A DNA stretch of 64,000 bases from Terriglobia bacterium (GTDB lineage Bacteria > Acidobacteriota > Terriglobia > Terriglobales > Acidobacteriaceae): assembly GCA_020073165.1 (NCBI GenBank), contig JAIQFP010000020.1, positions 59,102 to 123,101 of the forward strand, written 5' to 3'. A model generated the notes under the pieces. That model was not told the DNA's origin. It ran no database searches and worked only from the letters and a program-made list of their open reading frames with translations. Below are positions 16,533-25,533 of the stretch, one piece after another. Both the position numbers and the translations under genes were made by a program. Each line of letters begins with the position of its first letter. Positions within the stretch are counted from its first letter, which is position 1.

Positions 16533-18992
16533 CTACTTTGCAGGTTGCAGTACCAACTCGTGCGCGTGGGCGTTCTGCACGGCTTCCCTGGAGAAGGGCA
16601 GCAGAAAAGTAGAGCCTTCGTACCATGCTTTCCATTGATCCATGTAGTAGGGGCTAAGAAAGTTTCCCGCTTGGCCGGTTACCAGGTTCAGGGTGGAGTG
16701 ATCGAGATCGGAGAGGTCCACGGTCATGCGCTCCGACGGCCCATGGCTGCGAGTGACCGCCTTGACCGTGTATCCGCTGCCAGACTGCGGCTGGACTCCG
16801 GGTCCGGCCCAGCGCTCCAGAATCGGGACCCTGCCCAGAATGGGGTGCTCGATCTCGACGGCATTGAATGCTCTCCATTTCCATGAGTTCAAGTCCTGCG
16901 GCGCATCGGTTCCGCTGACGGCCGCCTCGACGGCTGCACTCAGCAGTTCGTCGTAGCTGGCGTACGCTTCGGGCAGCCAGCGCCTGGACTGGTGCGACAG
17001 CACATTCTCCAACCACACCGACTGCATTGCCCAGCGGTAGCTCTTCCAGCTGAGGGTGGCCTGCGCCGGTTGCTCATCTTTCGGCGCGATCCCGAGCTTC
17101 GGCTCCAGCAGCAGCCGGGTCAGTTCTCTGCGGGCGCGATAGGCAATGGTTGGCGCGGCGGAGTCGGCTGTCATCCGGCCATCCCAGGCGCGCATGAGCT
17201 CGGCTGCTTGCTTGGTTCGGGGTGACGGGTTCTTGGCGTGATCCACGGCGTAGACAAACCGCTCGGCGAAGAAGCGGTCCGCTTCCGAGTAAATGTCAGT
17301 CTGCAGCGCGAGCATGTCGGCCGCGGAGAATTTCTTGCCCGACTCGAGCACCCGGTAGATGCGCGCCGTGCGCCAGGGCGCCTCCCACTCGGTGCTGATC
17401 GAATAGGGGTATCCATCCGGCACTATGCGGCCGTTGGCGGTGGCGATGATCCCGGAAGCAGGGTTGTAGACGGTGGGAAGTTTTTCGAACGGTATGTAGC
17501 CAATCCATTCGTGCGCATCATCGCTGCCGTTTTCCGGCAGGCTGCCGTCACCCGAAGCGCGGACGGGGACCTTGCCCGTGGTCTGGTAGCCGATGTTGCC
17601 GTCCACATCCGCGTAGACCACGTTCTGCCCCGGCGCTTCGAATTGCGAGAATGCCCGCCGGAATTGCTCCCAGTTTTGCGCCGTATCCACGTCAAGCAGG
17701 GAGTTGCGGATGCCGTCGTAAAGCGTCCAGCGCAAGGCCAGTTTGCGAGTCTCACCGGGGACCAGTTCGCTGACAATCGGCCCGTGGCGGGTGACGACCA
17801 CGTCCACGGTCACGTCGGGCTTTCCCTTCACGTGGATGATTTCCGTGCGGTGCTCGGGCTGCTTCCATCCCGCGGGCGTAAGGTATTGGCCATCAGGGTT
17901 GAACGTCTCGACGTAAACATCGTTGACCGTTGGACCGACATTGGTGAATCCCCAGGCGATGCGCTGGTTGTGGCCGACGATGACGTAGGGAGCACCGGGG
18001 AGAGTAACTCCGGCGACGTCGAAGTCGCCGCAGCGCAGATGGGCTTCGTACCACAGGTTGGGCATCTGGTGGCCGAGATGCATGTCGTTCGACAAAAGCG
18101 GCTTGCCGGATACCGTGTGCTCTCCCGAAACCACCCAGTCGTTGGAGCCGACCACCAGCGGTGGATCCGATTCAAACTCGGGCGAGAGTGCGGGCGTGGG
18201 CGTGGTACCGACGCGGCTGGCGACGGAACTGTCCACACCAGAATCCGAGTCGTCGTCACTGTTGTCCTCGAGAGTAGGCCGCGCCTGGGTGGGCGGGCGG
18301 TCACGCCACGACGAGTTCACATAAAGGTCCGCGGTCAGTTCCGGACCCAGCTTAGCCAGGATCTTTTCACGGACCAGTGCGACATCGGAATGGTACAGGT
18401 TGAGATCCTTCACCATCTGGGCCGCGATCAGGGCGGAATCCTCCGGCGACCAGGGACCGGGTGTGTAGTGCAGAATGCGGAATTCGATGGGCAGACGGTC
18501 GTGATGAGAATCGATGTAGGCGTTCACACCCTGTGCATAAGCCTGGTAGTGTGCGCGGTCCGCACTGGAGGCGACCTCGACGATCTTACGCGCCGCCACG
18601 CGCATGCCCAGGATGCGCTGCTCGCGATCATGCTTGACTAAATCGGGTCCCAGGACTTCCGACAGCTCCCCGGCAGCGAAGCGCCGCATCGCGTCCATTT
18701 GCCATAGCCGGTCCTGTGCGGTGACGTAGCCCTGGGCGAAAAGGAGATCATCAAGGTTGGAGGCCTCAATGGTCGGGACGCCGTGGGCATCACGCGTGAT
18801 CCTAACGGGCGCGGCAAGCCCGCGAGCCTGCAATGTACCGTCCAGTTGGGGCAGGGCGGAACGCGCCACCGAGTAAAGCCAGGCCGCGCCCCCCACAACG
18901 ATGACCAAGAGCAGGCCCAACAGAAAAGCAAAGACACGCCCGAGCCGGAAACGCCCGCGGACAGGAGAAACTGGAGTTGTGGTGGTTGCCAT
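16533..18992 (-). CDS. Penicillin-acylase family N-terminal nucleophile hydrolase
   Basis: An 819-residue protein with an N-terminal transmembrane/signal segment (residues 19-42), so the catalytic part should be periplasmic. The self-cleavage site and nucleophile are in VVGSNDWVVSG (Ser283), followed by the family block PLLSNDMHLGHQMPNLWYE and later IAWGFTNVGP. The alpha chain precedes it (about 43-282) and includes an acidic Ser/Asp linker (NSDDDSDSGVDSS) that is probably removed on maturation. Members cleave amides such as penicillins or acyl-homoserine lactones; the substrate is not predictable here. It is divergent from the Fur gene. Confidence 0.92.
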   Translation of the reverse strand: MATTTTPVSPVRGRFRLGRVFAFLLGLLLVIVVGGAAWLYSVARSALPQLDGTLQARGLAAPVRITRDAHGVPTIEASNLDDLLFAQGYVTAQDRLWQMDAMRRFAAGELSEVLGPDLVKHDREQRILGMRVAARKIVEVASSADRAHYQAYAQGVNAYIDSHHDRLPIEFRILHYTPGPWSPEDSALIAAQMVKDLNLYHSDVALVREKILAKLGPELTADLYVNSSWRDRPPTQARPTLEDNSDDDSDSGVDSSVASRVGTTPTPALSPEFESDPPLVVGSNDWVVSGEHTVSGKPLLSNDMHLGHQMPNLWYEAHLRCGDFDVAGVTLPGAPYVIVGHNQRIAWGFTNVGPTVNDVYVETFNPDGQYLTPAGWKQPEHRTEIIHVKGKPDVTVDVVVTRHGPIVSELVPGETRKLALRWTLYDGIRNSLLDVDTAQNWEQFRRAFSQFEAPGQNVVYADVDGNIGYQTTGKVPVRASGDGSLPENGSDDAHEWIGYIPFEKLPTVYNPASGIIATANGRIVPDGYPYSISTEWEAPWRTARIYRVLESGKKFSAADMLALQTDIYSEADRFFAERFVYAVDHAKNPSPRTKQAAELMRAWDGRMTADSAAPTIAYRARRELTRLLLEPKLGIAPKDEQPAQATLSWKSYRWAMQSVWLENVLSHQSRRWLPEAYASYDELLSAAVEAAVSGTDAPQDLNSWKWRAFNAVEIEHPILGRVPILERWAGPGVQPQSGSGYTVKAVTRSHGPSERMTVDLSDLDHSTLNLVTGQAGNFLSPYYMDQWKAWYEGSTFLLPFSREAVQNAHAHELVLQPAK

Positions 18993-19153
18993 GACAGAGT
19001 TTTGATTCTAGGGGGTCATGTCCTGGAAGACAAATACCCAGTTCGCGGGCCAACCCAGGTTGGCGGCTGCCGCAAAGGTCAGTATGATGCAGATGGCCGG
19101 CGAGACCCTTCGACTTCGTTCGGGGCAGGCTGCGGCGCTACGGCCGGGACATC

Positions 19154-19654
19154 ATGCTGCAAAAGCGTATTGACGATCAGCCCAGCATCTCGCGCGAGAT
19201 GATCCGCGAGGCGGAGGAGATCCTCCTGCGTCACCTGAAACGCGTAGGCCTGAAACATACCGCGCAGCGCGACGCCATCCTGCGTACCTTCCTGGAGACC
19301 CGCGAGCATCTTTCCACCGACGAACTGCACCGCCTGGTCAAGAAGAAAGACGCCCGCATCGGATTCACCACCGTGTATCGCACCCTGAAGCTGCTGGCCG
19401 AGTGCGGCCTGGCGAGTGAGGTGGCCTTCCACGATGGTATTGCCCGCTACGAACACCAGTACAACCGCCGCAGCCATCACCACATGGTCTGCACCGAATG
19501 CGGCAGCTCGGTGGAATTTTTTTCCGTGGAGGTGGAGCGTCTGGAGCAGGAGATCGGACGCAAACACCACTACGCCACCACCCGCCACAGCTTCCAGATT
19601 TACGGGGTGTGCGAGGATTGCCGCAAGAAGAACGGTCCGCGACGATTCGTATAA
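19154..19654 (+). CDS. Fur-family metal/peroxide regulator (Fur, Zur or PerR type)
   Basis: A 166-residue DNA-binding repressor. The winged helix includes KHTAQRDAIL and the recognition helix region GFTTVYRTLKLLAECGL. Metal ligands include RRSHHHMVCTECG and a second CxxC pair in VCEDC, the structural zinc site. His and Asp residues around HDGIARYEHQYN look like the sensing site. Which metal it senses cannot be settled. It shares a 160-base divergent spacer with the acylase and is followed after 13 bases by a zinc-ribbon membrane protein gene. Confidence 0.93.
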   Translation: MLQKRIDDQPSISREMIREAEEILLRHLKRVGLKHTAQRDAILRTFLETREHLSTDELHRLVKKKDARIGFTTVYRTLKLLAECGLASEVAFHDGIARYEHQYNRRSHHHMVCTECGSSVEFFSVEVERLEQEIGRKHHYATTRHSFQIYGVCEDCRKKNGPRRFV

Positions 19655-19667
19655 GGGTTTCTTGAGT

Positions 19668-20147
19668 ATGCCGACTGAACAAGCCAGCCCTGCCGAAGTT
19701 TGCCCGCACTGCGGCGCGCAACTGCCCGCCGTAGGTTGGTTTTGTCCCGGCTGCGGGACTTCCATCTCCACACGCGTACCGGCCGCGACTAGGAGCAAGG
19801 GATTTCGCGAGAGCCTTCTCGGGGCCATGGCTTACGTCACCGTTATTCCTGCCGTTATTTTTCTGCTGGTCGAGCCCTACAAGAAGAACCGCTTCATCCG
19901 CTTTCACTCTTTTCAGTGCATCTTTTTGACGGTGGCGGCGCTCGTCGTTGGGGTCGCGCTCAGGCTGCTTGCGGCCACTCTCCTGCTGCTTCCGGAGGGA
20001 CTTTTTCTGGTGGTGTTGTTTGCCATACTCGCCGTTCTGGGTTGCCTGCTCCTCTGGCTGCTGCTTCTGCTCAAGGCTCTGCAAGGGGAATTCTTCAAGC
20101 TGCCTTGGATTGGCCATCTGGCGGAGAAGCAGGCGAACCGCGGCTAG
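19668..20147 (+). CDS. Zinc-ribbon membrane protein (Tic20/DUF4870-like), copy 1
   Basis: A 159-residue protein. An N-terminal zinc ribbon (CPHCGAQ...FCPGCGT, about residues 11-32) is joined to a membrane domain with about three helices. The segment FIRFHSFQCIF and the ending FKLPWIGHLAEKQAN are shared almost word for word with the next gene, so the two are paralogues. The family resembles DUF4870/Tic20-type small membrane proteins of unknown function. The ATG at 19668 was chosen because the longer open frame upstream overlaps the Fur gene. It is probably co-transcribed with fur. Confidence 0.8.
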   Translation: MPTEQASPAEVCPHCGAQLPAVGWFCPGCGTSISTRVPAATRSKGFRESLLGAMAYVTVIPAVIFLLVEPYKKNRFIRFHSFQCIFLTVAALVVGVALRLLAATLLLLPEGLFLVVLFAILAVLGCLLLWLLLLLKALQGEFFKLPWIGHLAEKQANRG

Positions 20148-20296
20148 TTCCTGAGTTGGCTCCCGCATCCTCCGAGCCTGCGGATTCCGTTTGCCTTGCG
20201 TGAGCGATTCTGATACCTTTCGCGGCATCGAGTGGTCGCGGAGGTGTGGCAGTGCTGCGGCCGCCAGTCGTGAAAACCATTGCTGGGGAGGGAACC

Positions 20297-20740
20297 ATGG
20301 CTTTTTGCAGCGGATGCGGAACGCAGATACCCGATGGCTCAACCATGTGCCCGGCGTGCAGCGCCAAGGCGCCGGCAGCCGGGGCTGCGCAGAGCACGAC
20401 CGGTGGCATGACTGACAACGTGGCCGGCATGCTGGCCTATATCACCATAATTCCAGCGATCATTTTTCTTGTGATGGAGCCATACAACAAGAGCCGCTTC
20501 ATCCGGTTCCATTCCTTCCAGTGCATCTTCTTCTGGGTGGCCATAGTGGTCCTCCAGATTGTGATTGGTATTTTTGGGGTGGTTCCGTTCATGATCTTCA
20601 TCACGCTCCCATTGCACATGATCGTGTGGCTTGGGTCGGTGGTAGTTTGGATCATCCTTTTGCTGAAGGCCAACCAGGGGCAGATGTTCAAGCTGCCGGT
20701 AATTGGGGATATGGCGGAAAAACAGGCCAACGCTGTGTAG
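20297..20740 (+). CDS. Zinc-ribbon membrane protein (Tic20/DUF4870-like), copy 2
   Basis: A 147-residue paralogue of the preceding gene: zinc ribbon FCSGCGTQ...MCPACSAK, then the conserved FIRFHSFQCIFF membrane entry, two further helices and FKLPVIGDMAEKQAN. A ggggaggg ribosome site precedes the ATG at 20297. Two related copies in a row suggest a local duplication that has since diverged. Function is unknown; the ribbon may bind zinc supplied or sensed through the neighbouring Fur-family regulator, but that is only an inference from position. Confidence 0.8.
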   Translation: MAFCSGCGTQIPDGSTMCPACSAKAPAAGAAQSTTGGMTDNVAGMLAYITIIPAIIFLVMEPYNKSRFIRFHSFQCIFFWVAIVVLQIVIGIFGVVPFMIFITLPLHMIVWLGSVVVWIILLLKANQGQMFKLPVIGDMAEKQANAV

Positions 20741-20796
20741 TTTGCAGCGCGCCGCCGGCTTTGCGCTGCGCCGAGTCTCTCACCTGTGGAAAACCC

Positions 20797-20827
20797 AGGT
20801 CTCCGCGCGCACTCACTACGGAGACCT
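20797..20827 (+). terminator. Hairpin after the zinc-ribbon pair
   Basis: A 9-bp perfect stem (aggtctccg / cggagacct) with a 13-base loop, followed by the pyrimidine-rich cttctctcttcg. Candidate terminator between the zinc-ribbon gene and the DHH gene. Confidence 0.4.
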
Positions 20828-20939
20828 CTTCTCTCTTCGCTTGACAGAACTCTTCCGGACGGCAATCCTATTTGCTTTTGGTTTTGCGTTCGCAGGGGAT
20901 GGGTCGCCTGCGGGACGCCAGACCGCGAAGGGGAATCAT

Positions 20940-21914
20940 TTGAGAGTTCGGATCTTCTATCACGACCGATGTTTCGACGGGGCGTCTTCGGCCGCGCTAT
21001 TTTCCCGTTTCTACCGGGAGCGCATCCGCAACGATGTGGAGTTTGTCTTCTCGGGGCTGCTGCATCGCGCCGGCGCCCTCTTCAACGAAACTCACTTTGA
21101 CGGTGACGAAAACGCCATCGTCGACTTCAAGTATTCCAGTTCGCCGAAAATCACCTGGTGGTTCGACCATCACCAGAGCGCGTTCCTCAGCCCGGAGGAT
21201 GCGGCCCACTTCGAGCAGGACCAGAGCAACCGCAAGTTCTACGATCCCGACTTCAAATCCTGCACCAGCTTCATCGCGATGATAGCCAAGGAACGCTTCG
21301 GATTCGATCCTCTGCCGGTCGCAGACCTGGTCCACTGGACCGACATCATTGATGGAGCGCTGTACCCCGACGCACGTACCGCCGTGGAAATGAAAGCCCC
21401 GGCCATGAAGCTGACCATGGTCATCGAGTCGGCGACCGATCACGGCTTCGTTCCCCGTCTGATTCCGCTGCTGGCCAGCAAACCGCTGGCGGAGATTCTG
21501 CAAGAGCCATTCGTGGCCCCGCTGTTGCCGCCTCTGCTCGAGCGCCACCAGCGTTCGATCGCCATTCTGCGCGATCGCACCCAGTTCCAAGATGGCACCA
21601 TCTACTTCGACATCACTGACCACGATCTCGAGGGCTACAACAAGTTTATTCCCTACTACCTGCATCCCGAGTCCATCTACAGCGTCGGATTGAGCAAGAG
21701 TACCTTTCGGGTGAAGGTGTCCGTGGGATCGAATCCGTGGGCGAGAACGGAACCACGCGTCAATCTTGCCAAGATCTGCGAACGCTACGGCGGCGGCGGG
21801 CACGCGCGCGTGGGCGCTGTCTCCTTCGACGTGACCCAAAATGAAGCCGCGCGCAAAGCTGCTAACGAGATCGTAGAAGAGCTTCGCGCCAGCGTGCGTA
21901 CACCCGCTACATGA
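20940..21914 (+). CDS. DHH/DHHA1-family phosphoesterase
   Basis: A 324-residue protein. The DHH motif appears as WWFDHHQSA. The first metal block is RIFYHDRCFDGASSAALF, with a further acidic residue in NAIVDFKY. The C-terminal DHHA1 domain ends with the RNA/phosphate-binding GGGGHARVGAVSF. The family includes exopolyphosphatases, NrnA oligoribonucleases and cyclic-dinucleotide phosphodiesterases, and I cannot choose between them. The start is TTG at 20940 with aagggg six bases upstream; the open frame extends back to 20703 but over an unlikely N-terminus. Confidence 0.82.
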   Translation: MRVRIFYHDRCFDGASSAALFSRFYRERIRNDVEFVFSGLLHRAGALFNETHFDGDENAIVDFKYSSSPKITWWFDHHQSAFLSPEDAAHFEQDQSNRKFYDPDFKSCTSFIAMIAKERFGFDPLPVADLVHWTDIIDGALYPDARTAVEMKAPAMKLTMVIESATDHGFVPRLIPLLASKPLAEILQEPFVAPLLPPLLERHQRSIAILRDRTQFQDGTIYFDITDHDLEGYNKFIPYYLHPESIYSVGLSKSTFRVKVSVGSNPWARTEPRVNLAKICERYGGGGHARVGAVSFDVTQNEAARKAANEIVEELRASVRTPAT

Positions 21915-21956
21915 ACGCAAGCCCAGCGCGAGGTTCAGACCGGGCGTAGTTTGGGC

Positions 21957-22466
21957 ATGAGAACAGCGACGCAATCTGGCGGGAAAGTGCCGCGCGGCCG
22001 ACTGGAGGCGCTGCGGGCAGTGGCCTCGTTCGAGCTGACCAAGGGCGTGGTGGTACTGCTGGCCGGCTTCGGCGTTCTTTCCCTGGTCCATCGAGATGTG
22101 TGGGGCGTGGCCGACAGCCTGCTGGAACTGCTGCACATCAATCCGGAAAAACATTACGCGCAGGTGTTCCTGCAATGGGCGGACGGTGTGACCGACGCGA
22201 AGCTGCTGACGATTGGCACCCTTGCGGCCGTCTATGCCATGATGCGATTCATCGAGGCCTACGGGTTGTGGAGAGCGCGAGCCTGGGCCGAGTGGTTCGC
22301 CCTGATTGCAGGCGGGGTGTATGTGCCGTTCGAGCTGTATGACCTGATCCGTAAGCCAGCTATCATCCGGGCAGTGATTCTGGTCGTCAATCTTGCCATC
22401 GTGATCTACATGGCCTATTTGCGGATCTTCGAAAAAAGCACTCTGGCGGTAGCCGACCCAGCATGA
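21957..22466 (+). CDS. DUF2127 family membrane protein
   Basis: A 169-residue protein with about four hydrophobic helices (VVVLLAGFGVLSLV, LLTIGTLAAVYAMM, WFALIAGGVYVPFELY, VILVVNLAIVIYMAYL). The pattern, including RFIEAYGLWRARAWAEW, matches DUF2127, small inner-membrane proteins without a known role. A TTG two codons earlier is an alternative start. It follows the DHH gene by 42 bases and ends before a strong hairpin. Confidence 0.82.
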   Translation: MRTATQSGGKVPRGRLEALRAVASFELTKGVVVLLAGFGVLSLVHRDVWGVADSLLELLHINPEKHYAQVFLQWADGVTDAKLLTIGTLAAVYAMMRFIEAYGLWRARAWAEWFALIAGGVYVPFELYDLIRKPAIIRAVILVVNLAIVIYMAYLRIFEKSTLAVADPA

Positions 22467-22488
22467 GCCCCGCGGTCCAGCGGAAAGC

Positions 22489-22519
22489 GTCTCGGTCCCA
22501 GAAGACCTGGGACCGAGAC
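22489..22519. terminator. 13-bp hairpin between convergent genes
   Basis: gtctcggtcccag and ctgggaccgagac are perfect inverted copies around a 5-base loop. The stem lies between the DUF2127 gene (+) and the propeller gene (-). There is no T-run on either side, so it may be a two-way terminator or an mRNA-end stabiliser. Confidence 0.6.
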
Positions 22520-22590
22520 TACTGTTGCCCTAGCATTGCCTTCCGTGCGGCGCTACAGGTGCGTTCCTTTGGGCGCCGAACGCGTTCTCC

Positions 22591-23817
22591 TCACTTCAGC
22601 AACGTAGCCAGGCCCACTGGAACCGTGCCCGGAGGCACCGGCAGCGGCCGTGGCGTCAGAGTTTCGGTGAGGGTCCCATCGGTGGCCACGTTGAGCACAT
22701 GGATTGAGTTCCCGGTGAGTACGTACAGGAACTGCTCGGTCGGATCCAAGGCGATATTGGTTGGGCCGAAGCTGCCTCCGGCGGCCAGCGTGAAGTGCTG
22801 CAATTGAAAGGGACCCAGGAAGTGAGTCAGGTCGTACACGCTCACGGTATTGGATCCGTTTTCGGACGTGTACAAGCGTGTCCCCGTCTTGTTAATCGCG
22901 AGCCAGCCCGGGCCAGTGCCTTGGTTGGACACGCTGCGCTTGAAGAATACCTGTCCGTTCTGGATGCCGAACTGGTACGCCCCGATCTGGTTCACGTCGG
23001 GCAGCCCGGTGTAGAGCGCGAGTTGGATCGGATGTTGAACTTCCCCGAGGAATTGCGTGCCACCCGGCGGGTTGAGCGAGTTCACCAGGCTCAGGGATCC
23101 GTCCAGCTTGATGCGGTAAGAGCTGAGTACGGCTTGATTGTTCGTGCCCAGAAACTGCATACCGAACATCAGCTTGGCTTTCTTGTTCACCAGGACCTGG
23201 GAGGGCGATGACCCGGTCGGCAGGGTGATGGTGGCCGCCGGATTCAGGGTCAAGGTACCAGTCGAAGTGACAGTGAAGGTGGAAAAGTTGGGCGCGGTTT
23301 GAGTCTGGCCGGGATCATTATCGGCGTTGGCCACCACCATGATGCTTTTGCCGCTGGGGGTGGGATTATCGAGGAAACCCAGAGCTGCTGGTTGGGTGCC
23401 ATTCGAAGCAAAGGGAGATCCGCTCACCACCGTCAGGCTTCCGTCGGAGTTGATGGTGAACACCGCAATGGTGTTGGAGTGCATATTGACAGCGAACAGC
23501 AACGTACCCTCGGGGTTGATGATCAGCTGGTTGTCAGCATCAAACGGCAGCCCCGGGGTGGCCTGGTAAATACCCGTGCCTCCGGTCTTAAAGGGCCCGC
23601 CGCTTACTGGCGTCAGGTTCCCGGTGCCGTCGTTCACGAAGGCAATGACCGAGTTGTGGTTGGCGGTGCAAGTCGGACATAATCCGACGTTGGCGTCTAT
23701 GTAGACCAGGTTTTTCTGCGCGAATCCGGTGACGGTGAAGCACAAAACAAGCAAGGCAATCATTGAGAGATTCACGAGCAGAGAGAATCCCTGGCGGCTG
23801 GAGACAGACCTTTCCAT
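22591..23817 (-). CDS. Exported beta-propeller protein (lactonase/YVTN-like)
   Basis: A 408-residue exported protein with a signal peptide (LLVNLSMIALLVLCFTVTGFA). It has repeated propeller-blade segments: SNTIAVFTINSDGSLTVVSG, FSTFTVTSTGTLTL, LSSYRIKLDGSLSLV, NTVSVYDLTHF and NSIHVLNVATDGTLTE. This resembles the 6-phosphogluconolactonase-like seven-bladed family, but no catalytic residues can be assigned. CPTC near the mature N-terminus may form a disulfide or bind metal. I chose the ATG at 23817 because GGGGG lies a few bases upstream; the longer frame to 23895 lacks support. Confidence 0.8.
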   Translation of the reverse strand: MERSVSSRQGFSLLVNLSMIALLVLCFTVTGFAQKNLVYIDANVGLCPTCTANHNSVIAFVNDGTGNLTPVSGGPFKTGGTGIYQATPGLPFDADNQLIINPEGTLLFAVNMHSNTIAVFTINSDGSLTVVSGSPFASNGTQPAALGFLDNPTPSGKSIMVVANADNDPGQTQTAPNFSTFTVTSTGTLTLNPAATITLPTGSSPSQVLVNKKAKLMFGMQFLGTNNQAVLSSYRIKLDGSLSLVNSLNPPGGTQFLGEVQHPIQLALYTGLPDVNQIGAYQFGIQNGQVFFKRSVSNQGTGPGWLAINKTGTRLYTSENGSNTVSVYDLTHFLGPFQLQHFTLAAGGSFGPTNIALDPTEQFLYVLTGNSIHVLNVATDGTLTETLTPRPLPVPPGTVPVGLATLLK

Positions 23818-24155
23818 ATAACCCCCTTCAGAGAAATGAAGCATTAACAGCGGGCGGTGCTGTTTCCCGGCAGTCTTCTGAGGTACCCGTACCAACGATT
23901 GGGAATGGTGTTAGTAGTGGGCTTGAAACGGCCGGCGGTAGCGAATTCTCGCCGCTCTCGGGGGGCGTGTCAAGATGCAAAACCTTGCATACTCTGCCCG
24001 ATTTCTTGCAGTTGGGGGTTGGCGTGCGTCATTGCCCGATCTCGTGCGCGAGGCCCGGCACCGTGAACACTTCTCCGGCTTGGCAGGGACCACATTCCTG
24101 CCACAGCGCACCAACCTCAGCAGTTAGCGGATCGAACCCGGGTACTCGCGTTGCC
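23818..24155. other. Gene-free spacer
   Basis: About 340 bases upstream of the propeller gene and downstream of the TPR gene. Short frames exist, but none has a supported start. There is a T-arm-like GGTTCGATCC near 24130 without a tRNA around it. The promoter of the propeller gene presumably lies here. Confidence 0.4.
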
Positions 24156-24698
24156 TCACCGGGCGACCTTGGAGTGGCGGCGAATGACCTGGACCGGGGC
24201 GCTGTCGTGGTCTTCGAAGGTCGGCTCCGGTTGCTCCCACTCAATCTGTGGAAAAGATTCCAGCAGCCGCACGCAGCGGTTCCAGCGTAGCACCGCGTCG
24301 TCGTTCTCCGGCGGGCGGATCTTTTCTGCCTCTGCGAAATAGCGCATGGCTTCCTTGAACAATCCCACCAGCACTTGCGGAGGCCGCCCAATGCGCATCT
24401 GCGCCTTGGCGCGCCGCTCGTTGACCAGGCCGGTATAGTACTGTCGCTCGTAAGGATCGCTGAGGCGCTGGAATATATTTTCCGCTTCGGCGCAGCGGTC
24501 AGAGGTGTGGCCGGTGAAATGGTCGGTGATGGCTGCGCCCAGCATGCGCAGTGCGACCTGGTTGTCGGGATCGGCTGCCAGGATGTCGTGGCAGATGGAT
24601 TCGGTCTCTTCCGGCTCGTTTAAATAGCGGTAGAGCGTGGCCTTGGAAATTGCCTCGGGTATACCGCTCTGGGAAATGGTTTTCAATTTCAGTTCCAT
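24156..24698 (-). CDS. TPR-like helical protein of unknown function
   Basis: A 180-residue, helix-rich, probably cytoplasmic protein with tetratricopeptide-like spacing: ATLYRYLNEPEETESICHDILAADPDN and RCAEAENIFQRL...YYTGLVNERRAKAQM (given in part). The start at 24698 has GGAGG six bases upstream. Homologues should be acidobacterial hypotheticals; no enzyme motif is visible. It is followed on the other side by an inverted-repeat unit and then by frdABCD. Confidence 0.7.
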   Translation of the reverse strand: MELKLKTISQSGIPEAISKATLYRYLNEPEETESICHDILAADPDNQVALRMLGAAITDHFTGHTSDRCAEAENIFQRLSDPYERQYYTGLVNERRAKAQMRIGRPPQVLVGLFKEAMRYFAEAEKIRPPENDDAVLRWNRCVRLLESFPQIEWEQPEPTFEDHDSAPVQVIRRHSKVAR

Positions 24699-24717
24699 AG
24701 AAGCCTCCATGACCAGC

Positions 24718-24743
24718 AAAGACGCGGCAAGCTGCGTCTCTAC
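24718..24743. repeat. Palindromic unit, gacgcggcaagctgcgtctc
   Basis: Related to the inner palindrome at 7742-7805: the shared word is gctgcgtctctac. It sits in the short spacer between the frd operon end and the TPR gene. Confidence 0.55.
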
Positions 24744-24748
24744 GGCCT

Positions 24749-25102
24749 TCATCCCATGTTCCACAGCAGATATCCAGCCAGCACCGTGCCCACCACCGCT
24801 CCGCCATAGCAGAGCGTGAAGATGACTTCGTTCAAGTGCTTCACCTGGAGCCCGTCAAAAAGCGTGTAACGGAAGCGGTGTGCCCAGTGAAACAGCGGCA
24901 GTGAGCACAGCACAAAGAGATAGATACGCACCACGGGCAATCGCACCAGCGCCATCATGTGCTCGTAGCTGGGCGCTGGCAACCATCCCAAAGGGAAGGC
25001 CAATCCGAACAGAAAAATATGTACGGGAATCAGGATGGCTGCGATCACGCCCCCGGCGCTGAACAGCGTCCAGAAAAAAGCCTCGTTGGACTGTCGCTCC
25101 AT
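24749..25102 (-). CDS. frdD: Fumarate reductase membrane subunit D
   Basis: A 117-residue protein with three membrane helices (FFWTLFSAGGVIAAILIPVHI, LFVLCSLPLFHWAHRFRYTL in part, and VIFTLCYGGAVVGTVLAGYLL). The pattern and position after frdC match FrdD, which with FrdC anchors the complex and forms the quinone site without haem in the E. coli-type enzyme. The start at 25102 was chosen over the much longer open frame because that one overlaps frdC. Stop of frdC and start of frdD are two bases apart. Confidence 0.85.
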   Translation of the reverse strand: MERQSNEAFFWTLFSAGGVIAAILIPVHIFLFGLAFPLGWLPAPSYEHMMALVRLPVVRIYLFVLCSLPLFHWAHRFRYTLFDGLQVKHLNEVIFTLCYGGAVVGTVLAGYLLWNMG

Positions 25103-25104
25103 TG

Positions 25105-25533
25105 TCACCTCAAGACCAGCCAGGCCACTGCCCCTGACACCACCAGCCACACCGCGTAGTTCGGTGCTGCGACCATGAAATCGGGAAGGGGTTTTCCCCG
25201 CAGCCGTACCGCCATCGCACTTGGCGCCAGGTTGAACCAGGTGATGGCGTGAAACACCACGAAGCAGAAGCTGACCACATTGAGCGCGATGGCCGCCGGT
25301 GTTTGCAGCCACTGCTGGAAGCGTGCGTAAGCCTCGGGCCCATTGCGCAATGCATTCAACTGCAACAGCGTGATGACCACGAATGCGGCCACAAACACGC
25401 TGCTCAGCTCACGCAGAATGAACTTCAGATACTGCCGCTGGAACAGCCACCAGTACACCGACACCTGTGGCCGGTACCATCGGGGATGGAACTCGGTGTA
25501 CGCCGGCGCGGTTCTAGTCGTTGGCTGCTTCAC
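25105..25533 (-). CDS. frdC: Fumarate reductase membrane subunit C
   Basis: A 142-residue protein with three membrane helices ([21 protein letters not shown] in part, [35 protein letters not shown]). It has the FrdC hallmarks [17 protein letters not shown] and [11 protein letters not shown]. The GTG at 25533 has AAGG nine bases upstream; an ATG at 25542 is the alternative. Either way the start overlaps the end of frdB, so the subunits are translationally coupled. Confidence 0.87.
   Translation of the reverse strand: MKQPTTRTAPAYTEFHPRWYRPQVSVYWWLFQRQYLKFILRELSSVFVAAFVVITLLQLNALRNGPEAYARFQQWLQTPAAIALNVVSFCFVVFHAITWFNLAPSAMAVRLRGKPLPDFMVAAPNYAVWLVVSGAVAWLVLR

Noticed and set aside
19416..19667. 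In-frame extension upstream of the first zinc-ribbon gene
   Set aside because: It overlaps the well-supported Fur gene and encodes a low-quality Ser/Thr/Arg-rich stretch.
24120..24145. T-arm-like GGTTCGATCC on the minus strand
   Set aside because: The flanking bases do not form the five-base T stem, and no acceptor or anticodon arm surrounds it.
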